A stretch of 64,000 nucleotides of DNA from a virus: positions 61,756 through 125,755 of IMG/VR virus record IMGVR_UViG_3300035001_000008. One strand, 5' to 3'. Shown piece after piece: positions 30,665 through 37,804 of this stretch. Each line of letters opens with the position of its first letter. The stretch's first letter is position 1. The notes under the pieces are model-generated. The model had not been told where the DNA came from and searched no databases. It worked only from the letters and a program-made list of their open reading frames with translations. A program made the position numbers and the translations under genes.

Positions 30665-30693
30665 TTGTCGATAGGTATATCACGTTATATAAT
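30665..30693 (+). promoter_or_regulatory. TTGTCG-17-TATAAT promoter
   Basis: TTGTCG (30665-30670), 17 bases, TATAAT (30688-30693). A plain sigma-70-like promoter with no TTAGAY box in its spacer; a TCTAATATGCAA box lies 20 bases upstream, shared with the divergent promoter. Confidence 0.65.
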
Positions 30694-30719
30694 GAGACTC
30701 AATTAAATTAAAGGACTCA

Positions 30720-30992
30720 ATGAAACTTCTACACTGTTCTAATTGCGGCGATATATTCAATTTAGATTTAACTAAAAAATCGTGTAGATGTGGTGAAACT
30801 TGGGGCTACTATCAAACTGATGGAGTTAAAGCCGTTGTGTCTGCTGGTAGGCATACAACGGCTATAGGGTTTACCAATCCTACTTTTCTCTATGCCCGTA
30901 TAAATCGCCCCAAATCTGGTATGGGAGAACGGTTTACTGCTTTTGTAATGCCTGAGCACTGCGATAATATTTTCTATTCAAAAGGTGCGTAA
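30720..30992 (+). CDS. Zinc-ribbon small protein
   Basis: 90 residues. N-terminal four-Cys ribbon CSNCGDIF ... CRCGETWGYY (residues 6-27), then a beta-rich domain (GRHTTAIGFTNPTFLYARIN). The ribbon suggests binding to nucleic acid or a host protein. No specific family is recognised. Monocistronic, with its own promoter. Confidence 0.75.
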   Translation: MKLLHCSNCGDIFNLDLTKKSCRCGETWGYYQTDGVKAVVSAGRHTTAIGFTNPTFLYARINRPKSGMGERFTAFVMPEHCDNIFYSKGA

Positions 30993-31026
30993 GTTCATAT
31001 AAAGCTTGGGTTTCTTTACCTTAGCT

Positions 31027-31057
31027 TTATATAATATTAGATAGGGTGCGTTATTAT
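31027..31057 (+). promoter_or_regulatory. TTATAT-19-TATTAT promoter with TTAGAT box
   Basis: TTATAT (31027-31032), spacer with AATATTAGAT, TATTAT (31052-31057). AATATTAGATAGGG follows the class alignment. Confidence 0.65.
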
Positions 31058-31082
31058 TTAAGGGTAGATAGAGGAAAGGTAA

Positions 31083-31304
31083 ATGTTCACTAGTGAAACT
31101 GTTTCTATTATCTGTGAACTACTTAGTTCTGCTGTTAGCTGGTCTAACGTTATTCATGGTAGTACACGTAAGGTTGTTAAAGGTGTGATTGTCGATGAAT
31201 CAGATGTAAAAACTGTTGTAGACCTAGTTGATTTTCAAGTTAGTCTAACCGACCTAGGGCATTCAGTTCTGATTACCGATAATCGTTGCCCTGACCCACT
31301 ATAG
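31083..31304 (+). CDS. Hypothetical small protein
   Basis: 73 residues, GAGGAAAGGTAA before ATG. Helix (VSIICELLSSAVSWSNVIHG) then strands (GVIVDESDVKTVVDLVDFQ). Not recognised. Own class promoter. Confidence 0.7.
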   Translation: MFTSETVSIICELLSSAVSWSNVIHGSTRKVVKGVIVDESDVKTVVDLVDFQVSLTDLGHSVLITDNRCPDPL

Positions 31305-31360
31305 CTTTTAAGGTGCGTCTACTTAAATAATTTGACTCATGAATAATAAAGGAATTAAAA

Positions 31361-31594
31361 ATGTTATCTCCTAACTATTACGCTGGCTGGAACTTCGCTA
31401 TTTCTCAACTTTCAGTAGATAGAGTAAGCCGTAAGGCTTTTGTTAAAGGTTTATCAGACTCTATCCAAGTAGAAGAGTATTCAGCGCATGGCAGTGATTA
31501 CTACAAAGGGTTATCAGATGCCGTAGCCACCTACCAGGCTAATCGAAAGATTCCCATTAAAGCTGAAATTAAAGTAGTTTCCTTTTTTAGTTAG
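31361..31594 (+). CDS. Hypothetical small protein
   Basis: 77 residues, AAAGGAATTAAAA before ATG. Two similar segments: FVKGLSDSIQVEEYSAHG and YYKGLSDAVATYQANRK, a hint of an internal repeat. Not recognised. The next ATG follows its stop at once (TAGATG). Confidence 0.7.
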   Translation: MLSPNYYAGWNFAISQLSVDRVSRKAFVKGLSDSIQVEEYSAHGSDYYKGLSDAVATYQANRKIPIKAEIKVVSFFS

Positions 31595-31957
31595 ATGGAT
31601 ACTCAGAAATTTAAGCAGCAACTATGGAATGCACTTAATTCAAATTCAGAGTTAGCTTTTCAAATTAAACGATATTCTAGCTTTTACGCTAGAGGTCTTA
31701 AATGTAGAGCAATTGAATTTAGTCAAAGGTTTGTTTATCCTGAAGTAGTATTCAACTGTCTTAAATGGTACGCATCCAATTTACTTGATAAAGATAGAGA
31801 GTTTGTTCAAGAATTAGGGGGTGATTTAGAACCTTTTATTCCTGGTTTCAGTAAGCAACATTATTGGAGAGTTTACAAAGATGAATTAAGTTCAATTCAA
31901 TGGGGTAAGTTAAAGAAAGAATTTAATGTAATTGTTGGGCCGTACATTAAAGATTAA
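31595..31957 (+). CDS. Hypothetical protein
   Basis: 120 residues, starting directly after the previous stop. Helical and basic, with aromatic residues (FQIKRYSSFYARGLKCRAIE; PGFSKQHYWRVYKDEL). Not recognised. A terminator follows 28 bases later. Confidence 0.7.
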   Translation: MDTQKFKQQLWNALNSNSELAFQIKRYSSFYARGLKCRAIEFSQRFVYPEVVFNCLKWYASNLLDKDREFVQELGGDLEPFIPGFSKQHYWRVYKDELSSIQWGKLKKEFNVIVGPYIKD

Positions 31958-31984
31958 ATCTCAATAAACTAAATAAGTTAAACT

Positions 31985-32015
31985 AAAGGGATGTATGTTT
32001 TAATACGTCCCTTTT
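31985..32015 (+). terminator. Terminator overlapping the EAL gene start
   Basis: AAAGGGATGTAT and ATACGTCCCTTT form a 12-bp stem with one G-T pair. It ends one base before the ATG of the EAL gene, so readthrough or an uncaptured start must supply that gene. It may therefore act as an attenuator. Confidence 0.7.
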
Positions 32016-32807
32016 ATGCTTTTTATTCACTCTACTAACCTTTTAATTGAAATTCAATTAGGTTTAATGAGGGGGGATTTTGAGCTTTATTATCAGCCTG
32101 TGCTTAGCTTAAAAGAAGATAAAGTAATAGGCTTTGAAGCTTTAGTTAGATGGAATCACAATAATTTAGGATTACTTAGCCCTGATAAGTTCATCCCATT
32201 TATTGAAAAGTTTGATTGGCTAGCTTGTCAGTTTAGCCGATATGTACTTAAAAAAGCTGTTAAACAGGCTAAGGAATGGAATTGTGATGAGAATTTATAC
32301 ATTGCCGTCAATATTCCTACTGCCCATATCGGTAAGACTGGTTTTGCTAAGTTTGTAGACGATATTCTATTTGAAAATGGGCTTAGCCATTCTGCTTTAG
32401 TTTTAGAAATTACTGAATCAAGTTATGGTGACTTTGCACCAATTATTAGAAGCTTAGCCAACCTTAAAGACCTAGGAAGTAGACCACACCTAGACGACTT
32501 TTTAACCGGCTTTAGTTCATTTGAAAGATTGCTTAGACTTGAAAAGTATTTAAGTGCTGTTAAAATATCAGAGCTTTTTGCCGCTAATTTAGTTGATAAT
32601 TCTGATATTGTTCATCTTCTAGTAGGTGTAGCCCATTCAAGGAATTTGAAAGTAATTTCAGAAGGAATTGAATCTCCTGCGCAATTAGATGTGGTTAAGC
32701 GGTTAGGTGTAGATGCTGCTCAAGGTTGGTTATGGTGCCCCGCCCTACCAGCAATTAAAGCTAAACAATGGGCTGAGGCTTATAACATCAAATATCAAAC
32801 CGTATAA
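32016..32807 (+). CDS. EAL-domain protein, probable c-di-GMP phosphodiesterase
   Basis: 263 residues, a complete stand-alone EAL domain. Signature residues are all visible: FEALVRW (about 40), E in FIPFIEKFDW, N in YIAVNIPTAH, E in LVLEITESSYG, DD in LDDFLTGFSS (about 161), K in AVKISELF, E in VISEGIES (about 216) and Q in AAQGWLWCPALPA. The metal- and substrate-binding set thus looks intact. The enzyme would cut c-di-GMP to pGpG in the cytoplasm and lower the host signal controlling motility, biofilm and pili. ATG 32016 keeps the first helix; ATG 32067 would remove it. It follows a terminator. Confidence 0.85.
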   Translation: MLFIHSTNLLIEIQLGLMRGDFELYYQPVLSLKEDKVIGFEALVRWNHNNLGLLSPDKFIPFIEKFDWLACQFSRYVLKKAVKQAKEWNCDENLYIAVNIPTAHIGKTGFAKFVDDILFENGLSHSALVLEITESSYGDFAPIIRSLANLKDLGSRPHLDDFLTGFSSFERLLRLEKYLSAVKISELFAANLVDNSDIVHLLVGVAHSRNLKVISEGIESPAQLDVVKRLGVDAAQGWLWCPALPAIKAKQWAEAYNIKYQTV

Positions 32808-32843
32808 ATCGCTACAATTTAGTTATCCTTTTAATTAATAAAA

Positions 32844-32993
32844 ATGAAACTAAAGCGGCGAGGTGTTGAGTATCAATTTAAATTAGTTGAGCTTAAAACT
32901 ACGGTTGACGATAAGGCTAGAATGCTTGAGAGTGAAGCACATCAAGCCGACAGGCGCAATGCTGAGACTTTGAGAGTATTGGTAATGCGTTGA
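32844..32993 (+). CDS. Small helical protein
   Basis: 49 residues from ATG 32844. Charged helix (YQFKLVELKTTVDDKARML; HQADRRNAETLRVLVMR). It would be co-transcribed with the EAL gene. Not recognised; moderate support because the upstream leader has no clear ribosome site. Confidence 0.5.
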   Translation: MKLKRRGVEYQFKLVELKTTVDDKARMLESEAHQADRRNAETLRVLVMR

Positions 32994-33031
32994 TTATCTT
33001 CATAGATGTACGGTTGGTCTTTATATTACCT

Positions 33032-33062
33032 TTACCTAATGCTACTCTCTAGCGTATATAAT
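33032..33062 (+). promoter_or_regulatory. TTACCT-19-TATAAT promoter
   Basis: TTACCT (33032-33037), spacer with AATGCTACTC, TATAAT (33057-33062). The box here is degenerate. Confidence 0.65.
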
Positions 33063-33089
33063 TTGAATATACGCAGAGGAATTAAACAA

Positions 33090-33260
33090 ATGACCATCAA
33101 CGATATCGCAGTAGGTGACACGGTTACTCTAGCCTCTGGCGAAACTGCCAAAGTAAAAGATATTCAGTTTCTTAAAGTGTTTATTCAGAAAGTCAAGTTT
33201 GGCCCTGTTACATCCCTAAATGTGAATATTAAAGATCAAACTATTCAAGGTCTAGCCTAA
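33090..33260 (+). CDS. Small beta protein
   Basis: 56 residues from ATG 33090, with AGAGGAATTAAACAA upstream; earlier in-frame codons lie in the promoter. IAVGDTVTLASGETAKVKD and a VFIQKVKFG strand suggest a mini beta-barrel. Not recognised. Own promoter and terminator. Confidence 0.7.
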   Translation: MTINDIAVGDTVTLASGETAKVKDIQFLKVFIQKVKFGPVTSLNVNIKDQTIQGLA

Positions 33261-33279
33261 AAATAAAACAAGCTAAAGT

Positions 33280-33307
33280 AAACCCCTAAGATGTCTTAGG
33301 GGTTTTT
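33280..33307. terminator. Bidirectional terminator
   Basis: AAACCCCTAAG, 4-base loop, CTTAGGGGTTTTT, between the plus gene at 33090 and the leftward gene at 33317. Confidence 0.85.
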
Positions 33308-33316
33308 AGTGTGTAT

Positions 33317-33589
33317 CTAAGCAGCTTCATTAATTAATCGTTCTCTCAGTTCTTTAGCCATACCCATAAAAGATTCTGTATCAGATCCTAGCGTTTTACA
33401 GTGATTGTCAAAATCGTTAGGTGTTGCTGTAGATTTAACTTTATTAATACACCCAGGACGTTTAGCGTATACACAACATTTAGAATAAAAGGCTTCAGAT
33501 GTCATAGATTTAGCTAAACCTAGCTCAGCCATTCTAGTAATAAATAAATTGTCTTGCTTAGTTACACCACAAGCACTACAAGATTCCAT
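33317..33589 (-). CDS. Small Cys-containing protein
   Basis: 90 residues. Cys pattern CSACG at 4-8, KCC near 37-39, GCI near 46 and HC near 63, possibly metal-binding. Helical end (MGMAKELRERLINEAA). Not recognised. Overlaps the upstream gene by 14 bases. Confidence 0.7.
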   Translation of the reverse strand: MESCSACGVTKQDNLFITRMAELGLAKSMTSEAFYSKCCVYAKRPGCINKVKSTATPNDFDNHCKTLGSDTESFMGMAKELRERLINEAA

Positions 33590-33767
33590 TAAAGCTACCC
33601 CAAGTTTCTTTTTTCATAACGTTAACGGTTACTTGGTCTTTGCAGAGCATTAGGTAATGTACTTTAAGCAACATTTCTTTAGCTTGAGCTTCATTCATCT
33701 TTTCAACGCTAATTTCAAGGTTACGCTGGATGAATTGCTTTTCTGGTGAAAGTTGAATTGGTTGCAT
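33576..33767 (-). CDS. Hypothetical small helical protein
   Basis: 63 residues. Mostly helix (SPEKQFIQRNLEISVEKMNE; AKEMLLKVHYLMLCKDQVT). Not recognised. Middle gene of a three-gene leftward set. Confidence 0.65.
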   Translation of the reverse strand: MQPIQLSPEKQFIQRNLEISVEKMNEAQAKEMLLKVHYLMLCKDQVTVNVMKKETWGSFNGIL

Positions 33768-33788
33768 AATAAATACCGTTAATAATAG

Positions 33789-34019
33789 TTACTGAAAACT
33801 TTCCTTATATTCTTCATCGTTAAGGGAATAAACATCTAAATCAGATTCTTTAGATGGAAATGAGGGTTGCCCTTTATTTTTACCTCTAGTTTTCAATCTA
33901 CAAGACTCCCCTTTAATCAACACGCCATTGTTTGTACTCTCAATAATTCTGTGATACCAATCGTCGCTAAGATTAAACTTGGTACGCATATACAAATCTA
34001 GCTTAGTAGGTCTATCCAT
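33789..34019 (-). CDS. Hypothetical small basic protein
   Basis: 76 residues. Basic Gly/Lys-rich centre (CRLKTRGKNKGQPSFPSKES), helical start (RPTKLDLYMRTKFNLSDDWY). Not recognised. AAAGGAATAA before ATG and a class promoter 24 bases upstream. Confidence 0.65.
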   Translation of the reverse strand: MDRPTKLDLYMRTKFNLSDDWYHRIIESTNNGVLIKGESCRLKTRGKNKGQPSFPSKESDLDVYSLNDEEYKESFQ

Positions 34020-34042
34020 TTATTCCTTTAATAACTGCACTC

Positions 34043-34071
34043 ATTCTATCTAATATTTATCTAATATGCAA
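34043..34071 (-). promoter_or_regulatory. Leftward TTGCAT-17-TAGAAT promoter with two TTAGA boxes
   Basis: On the minus strand TTGCAT, ATTAGATAAATATTAGA (17 bases), TAGAAT. The spacer holds two direct copies of ATTAGA, one at the class position and one next to the -10. Confidence 0.7.
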
Positions 34072-34075
34072 TGCT

Positions 34076-34636
34076 TTAGTTAAATCTAATAGTAGGGCTG
34101 CTTTCTTCGAGCATAACGCCTCTCTCTAAATTAAATCGATACTTATCAAGGCTGAGTATGCACTTCCATAACTCACCTTGATACCCGTCAATCTCACCGC
34201 CTACTAGCACCTGGTAAGGCTTAAAGCCTCTCCAAGATGATTCGTTAGGGCCAATACCTAACTTAAACCTATCGGCCTTAATGCCCATTAGAGCGCCTTG
34301 GCCTACAAATTCACCATGTTTTAGATCTAACTTGTTCTCTGTATAGTATTTGACGATTTGGAAGCCAAGGTCAAATATCTTTTTTGAGCCACCATCGGGG
34401 AACTGTTTTGTTTTTACCTTAAAGTGAGGATAAACACACCAAAAACCTTCTAAAGGAGCTACGTCTACTTTTTGCTTAATTTTATAATTGAGTTTTTTGC
34501 GTACCGAATATCTCCATCCTTGCTCTATTGTTGAACCTTCTGGGTAGGTGTGCAGATTGTACTTATTCTCAATATCTGGGCTTTTGCTTAGAGTGCCGTG
34601 GAAAACACCATAAGCGCTAAAAATAACATCGTCCAT
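34076..34636 (-). CDS. Unrecognised 186-residue protein
   Basis: 186 residues. Alpha/beta with basic strands (RYSVRKKLNYKIKQKVDVAP; WCVYPHFKVKTKQFPDGG) and a C-terminal Trp-containing region (QGELWKCILSLDKYRFNLER). No motif recognised. It ends five bases before the next leftward promoter; its own promoter is not obvious in the short gap to the divergent 34703 gene. Confidence 0.7.
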   Translation of the reverse strand: MDDVIFSAYGVFHGTLSKSPDIENKYNLHTYPEGSTIEQGWRYSVRKKLNYKIKQKVDVAPLEGFWCVYPHFKVKTKQFPDGGSKKIFDLGFQIVKYYTENKLDLKHGEFVGQGALMGIKADRFKLGIGPNESSWRGFKPYQVLVGGEIDGYQGELWKCILSLDKYRFNLERGVMLEESSPTIRFN

Positions 34637-34702
34637 TATTAATAAAATTAAAGTATAAATCTATTCTACCTTAAATCTAATATTAAACACTCCGTAATAC
34701 CC

Positions 34703-35134
34703 ATGAGATTTTTTAGCTTTAATTCAAATAAAGAACTTGAATTAATTAAGACTGATGTAATTGAAGTGAAACGTCAACTTACTTCATTACTTGAGTCTGT
34801 GGAGAGAAATAATATAGCCGATGCTGAAGTGTGCGCTTTGATTAAAAAGCAAGATGCCGCTATTGATAGATTGAATGTCCTTAACGTTGATAAAGAGAAG
34901 AAATTAACTGGTCTTTCTCGCTGGGTAATTTTGGGTGTGTTGGGAGTGATGAGTTTAAGTGTGCAATACTCATTGGCCTACGATAAAGGAACGGGAATAA
35001 GTGTTAAGCCTAGTTCTGGGTCTAGTCCAATTCTCCCGATTGCATATGGCGTTGCGATCATTGCGATTGCTGCCAATCAAGATGATAAGGTTGGGGTTTT
35101 GATTGACAGCATTGTGAAAAAGATTAGCGGTTAA
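34703..35134 (+). CDS. Coiled-coil membrane protein
   Basis: 143 residues. Residues about 9-65 form a coiled coil (LIKTDVIEVKRQLTSLLESV), followed by a membrane segment at about 73-92 (WVILGVLGVMSLSVQYSLA) and a second hydrophobic stretch at about 107-122 (LPIAYGVAIIAIAANQD). It may sit in the inner membrane with the coil in the cytoplasm. Size and layout could fit a lysis-related, superinfection-exclusion or signalling protein; none is proven. ATG 34703 has no clear ribosome site. Confidence 0.65.
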   Translation: MRFFSFNSNKELELIKTDVIEVKRQLTSLLESVERNNIADAEVCALIKKQDAAIDRLNVLNVDKEKKLTGLSRWVILGVLGVMSLSVQYSLAYDKGTGISVKPSSGSSPILPIAYGVAIIAIAANQDDKVGVLIDSIVKKISG

Positions 35135-35907
35135 GCGGCTTTTGATTCGGCTTGCATGGCGACTAGGCGGGCTTTCCATCCTCTAGGCTTTATTATAAAA
35201 GTATGGCTATTTAATTCAAGCTCATCTCGGTAGGCGAGGGCATCAGATTTATTTTTGAAATATTTGTATTGATTTCCGTTTTTGCACCATTGAACCTTCC
35301 ATGCTTTTTTATCAATACTTAAGCCTCTTAAATCATAGTACTCCATGTACACATGATGGGCATCAATAGAAGATGTCCAGCCTTGAGAATGTAATACATT
35401 GCCTTTAATTACATTGAAACACGAAGAATTGTGCAGATTATTATCTTTGCAGAACTGAAAAAGATTTAAGCCTTGAAATGTTGCACCGGCTGGCGAAACC
35501 AAGTAATAGGGCTTGGATAGCTTTTCCCGTATAGTTTGTTTTGTTTCAGGAGAAGGCACCTTACCCAAATGAGCATTTCTCACAGCTTCCATCTGTTTTT
35601 GCGAAGGCTTCATTCCCAACGTATTCCAACTTAGTACACCCATTCGAGCATTTAAGCTCAACAATTTATCTTTCTCCCATTGGGTTGCTATCAAAGATCT
35701 TTCAGCAACTTCAGCACTTTCTCTTGTAAGATAAACATCTAAAATAGATTTAATGGGTGTGTGCTTTTTCCAATACTGTTTATGTCTTACAGGACTTCCT
35801 AAATATCGAACATCCTCTTCAGGAAGACATTTTGAAGATCTGACTCCAAAATAAATATGCGGAATTTCAGCAAAAGAAATGGAGTAGGTATAGTGGTATC
35901 TTTCCAT
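35131..35907 (-). CDS. GIY-YIG-like homing endonuclease with NUMOD3/NUMOD1 motifs
   Basis: 258 residues. N-terminal GIY-YIG-like strands (YHYTYSISFAEIPHIYFGVR; PEEDVRYLGS; E in VAERSLIATQWE). Next a NUMOD3 helix (MEAVRNAHLGKVPSPETKQ) and a NUMOD1-like module (YYLVSPAGATFQGLNLFQFC ... NNLHNSSCFNVIKG). This is a SegA-type free-standing homing endonuclease. It overlaps the end of the coiled-coil membrane gene by 4 bases tail to tail. A 9-bp perfect dyad (GTTGGCTTA/TAAGCCAAC) lies 24 bases before its start. Confidence 0.8.
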   Translation of the reverse strand: MERYHYTYSISFAEIPHIYFGVRSSKCLPEEDVRYLGSPVRHKQYWKKHTPIKSILDVYLTRESAEVAERSLIATQWEKDKLLSLNARMGVLSWNTLGMKPSQKQMEAVRNAHLGKVPSPETKQTIREKLSKPYYLVSPAGATFQGLNLFQFCKDNNLHNSSCFNVIKGNVLHSQGWTSSIDAHHVYMEYYDLRGLSIDKKAWKVQWCKNGNQYKYFKNKSDALAYRDELELNSHTFIIKPRGWKARLVAMQAESKAA

Positions 35908-36020
35908 ATTATTACCTTTAGGCTTGTTAGGTTGGCTTAATTTTTGAAGGGCAGGATGTAAGCCAACATCTTTTCAGGGAAGTTTATAAAGTTTCCCTTA
36001 GCCCTATCTGTATAATAGCC

Positions 36021-36051
36021 TCTAACATTAGATAGAATAAAGTAGTATAAT
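36021..36051 (+). promoter_or_regulatory. Promoter with perfect TCTAA-CA-TTAGA palindrome
   Basis: TCTAACATTAGA (36021-36032) is a perfect 5+5 palindrome. TATAAT follows at 36046-36051, 13 bases after it. It drives the TTG-started two-gene unit. Confidence 0.65.
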
Positions 36052-36079
36052 ACGGCATTTTGTTAATTAGGAGGTACGG

Positions 36080-36502
36080 TTGGAAGATTCTTGTAGATGG
36101 TTACTTCTTAGGGATATTTCAGTTTTTAGACCAGACCATTACAAAGTGGTGATCTGCGAAAGAGACACATCTTTGGAAGTTATCGAAGGACACCGGGAGC
36201 GGCGTAATACCTATGTAGTGGATATGTTCACAGGTCGATCATGGGGCAGAATCGGAAGCGGTCAGTATTTGAAGTGGAGCAGTATTCCCCCAGCAGGAAT
36301 GCTGCTCTCTTCATCAGAACATCGTCCCATGCCTGACAAACATATAGTGATATGCTCGAAAGTCCCGCAATACTTTGGCCCTCGAATCGGTAGAGTTCAC
36401 GCTGATTCAAATCAACTGTTATGGCAGATTTTTTCAGACACATCTAACAGTTGGATAGGGATTCCTGCAAGTTACATAGAAGGTTGGTTAAACTTACCAT
36501 GA
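36080..36502 (+). CDS. Hypothetical protein of a two-gene unit
   Basis: 140 residues from TTG 36080, with GGAGG seven bases upstream, the strongest ribosome site in the area. Beta-rich (HYKVVICERDTSLEVIEGHR; RNTYVVDMFTGRSWGRIGSG; HIVICSKVPQYFGPRIGRVH) with an internal similarity between its first and last strands. Codon use is more GC-rich than neighbours, a sign of separate origin. No family recognised. Its stop overlaps the next ATG as ATGA, so the two proteins are made together and probably work together. Confidence 0.7.
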   Translation: MEDSCRWLLLRDISVFRPDHYKVVICERDTSLEVIEGHRERRNTYVVDMFTGRSWGRIGSGQYLKWSSIPPAGMLLSSSEHRPMPDKHIVICSKVPQYFGPRIGRVHADSNQLLWQIFSDTSNSWIGIPASYIEGWLNLP

Positions 36503-37194
36503 ACTTAAATTCAATACTTGACTTCATTAAAGACTTTGTGGGTTGGCAGGAAAGTAAAAAACCATTTAGGTTTGATATAATTTCTCAGCATGAATACGAA
36601 TCTGGTCTGCTTTTACGGGTCAGTAGAGAGTCGATTACAAATCTACAAAACGACGCACAGCTAACCAGCTACATTTGGATTGACAAAGATAAGCGTAAGC
36701 CGTACCTGTACGTCTTTCTTGATAGCCTGGGGGGTATGGGTATTAGGAATCTTTCACACAGAATTCAGGTTCTCAGCTCAGAGAGAACGTTACAAGATGG
36801 CGCAGTAAGGATTAGCTCTCATCTGTCATCATTTTATTATTTAGGTAATAATAATCAAGCTAACGCCATTATCCTTAAATTAATTCTATATTGTCACGGG
36901 CAAAATTACGATAATTGCGATTGGGATTGGGAGATAACAGCTATCCGTAAACAGAATTTAGGATTTGAATATACAGACCATACTCAGAGTAAAGCTAGAG
37001 AAGATAACAGATATAGCCTAAATCGATTTGAGATTAGATTCCCATTACCTAGAGGGATTAGTGCAGGTTTATTTAATAAATTAAGTGAGGCTGTAATAAA
37101 ACCTATACGGGAATCGCCTAAAAGCAGAGTATTAGAAATTACACTGCTTGGTGCTATTTTAATAGGTGTACTTTGGATTATTGTTAATCGGTAA
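36499..37194 (+). CDS. Tail-anchored protein, partner of the 36080 protein
   Basis: 231 residues from ATG 36499 (ATGA overlap). A soluble alpha/beta part of about 205 residues (FDIISQHEYESGLLLRVSRE; SYIWIDKDKRKPYLYVFLDS) is followed by one C-terminal membrane helix (ITLLGAILIGVLWIIVNR, about 213-230). This is tail-anchor topology with the bulk in the cytoplasm. Two-gene units with one membrane-anchored subunit are common in exclusion and abortive-infection systems, but no known effector domain is visible. Ends in a 10-base overlap with a leftward gene. Confidence 0.7.
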   Translation: MNLNSILDFIKDFVGWQESKKPFRFDIISQHEYESGLLLRVSRESITNLQNDAQLTSYIWIDKDKRKPYLYVFLDSLGGMGIRNLSHRIQVLSSERTLQDGAVRISSHLSSFYYLGNNNQANAIILKLILYCHGQNYDNCDWDWEITAIRKQNLGFEYTDHTQSKAREDNRYSLNRFEIRFPLPRGISAGLFNKLSEAVIKPIRESPKSRVLEITLLGAILIGVLWIIVNR

Positions 37195-37432
37195 TAGACT
37201 TTATCTCATCGTAGGTTTCAAGCAAATCTTTTAATTCACTAACATCAATCAAACCTTTAGAAATCAAAAGTTCAACCAACCTACCGTTAAATTCTTTAAG
37301 CTTTTCAACAGTAGATTTTAATTGCTCTAGTTCACCGTCATAATAGCTACCTTGCAATTGTCCTTCGACGTAAGTTGATAAAAGTTCATTTCTTTCTTCT
37401 GTATGCCAGCTTTTAACGTATTTGATTTTCAT
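37184..37432 (-). CDS. Small coiled-coil protein
   Basis: 82 residues, AAGGATTAAAG before ATG. Acidic helices (ELEQLKSTVEKLKEFNGRLV; LKDLLETYDEIKSITD). Not recognised. Last gene of the short leftward unit promoted at 37763. Confidence 0.7.
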   Translation of the reverse strand: MKIKYVKSWHTEERNELLSTYVEGQLQGSYYDGELEQLKSTVEKLKEFNGRLVELLISKGLIDVSELKDLLETYDEIKSITD

Positions 37433-37461
37433 CTTTAATCCTTATATATTTTAGTTTGTAG

Positions 37462-37710
37462 TCAACCGATAACCTGTTTTTTAGTTAAATAAAGCGTCAC
37501 ATTATCCTTAGCTCTAGTAAAGCGTATACCTTCCATTGCTAAATACAAACAGATTTGATCAGTAACAATGGGTCTAAGCACTTCAATCTCTTTTACATAT
37601 CCTAATGAGTAGCTATGGCTTTTTACAACAATATAATCATCAGAGCTATCTGTAGAATCATCTGATAATCTTTCGTCGAACCACGATAACGCTTTTTCAA
37701 GAGGTGTCAT
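37462..37710 (-). CDS. Hypothetical small protein
   Basis: 82 residues, AAAGGATTAAACC before ATG. An acidic Ser/Asp patch (DERLSDDSTDSSDDYIVVKS), then strands and a helix (TDQICLYLAMEGIRFTRA). Not recognised. Divergent from the prepilin gene across a shared promoter region. Confidence 0.7.
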   Translation of the reverse strand: MTPLEKALSWFDERLSDDSTDSSDDYIVVKSHSYSLGYVKEIEVLRPIVTDQICLYLAMEGIRFTRAKDNVTLYLTKKQVIG

Positions 37711-37734
37711 TGGTTTAATCCTTTAATTTCATCT

Positions 37735-37763
37735 ATTCTAACACTCACTCAAATCAAATGCAT
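37735..37763 (-). promoter_or_regulatory. Leftward ATGCAT-17-TAGAAT promoter
   Basis: On the minus strand ATGCAT, 17 bases, TAGAAT. A variant of the TTGCAY class; TTATCTAATGTGG lies just upstream and is shared with the divergent rightward promoter. Confidence 0.5.
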
Positions 37764-37791
37764 ACCACATTAGATAAAGTTAAAGTAAATC
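37763..37791 (+). promoter_or_regulatory. Rightward TACCAC-17-TAAATC promoter with TTAGAT box
   Basis: TACCAC (37763-37768), spacer beginning ATTAGATAAAG, TAAATC (37786-37791). The hexamers are weak, but the box and geometry fit the class. It would serve the prepilin gene. Confidence 0.4.
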
Positions 37792-37804
37792 TAAGGGTGC
37801 TTCT

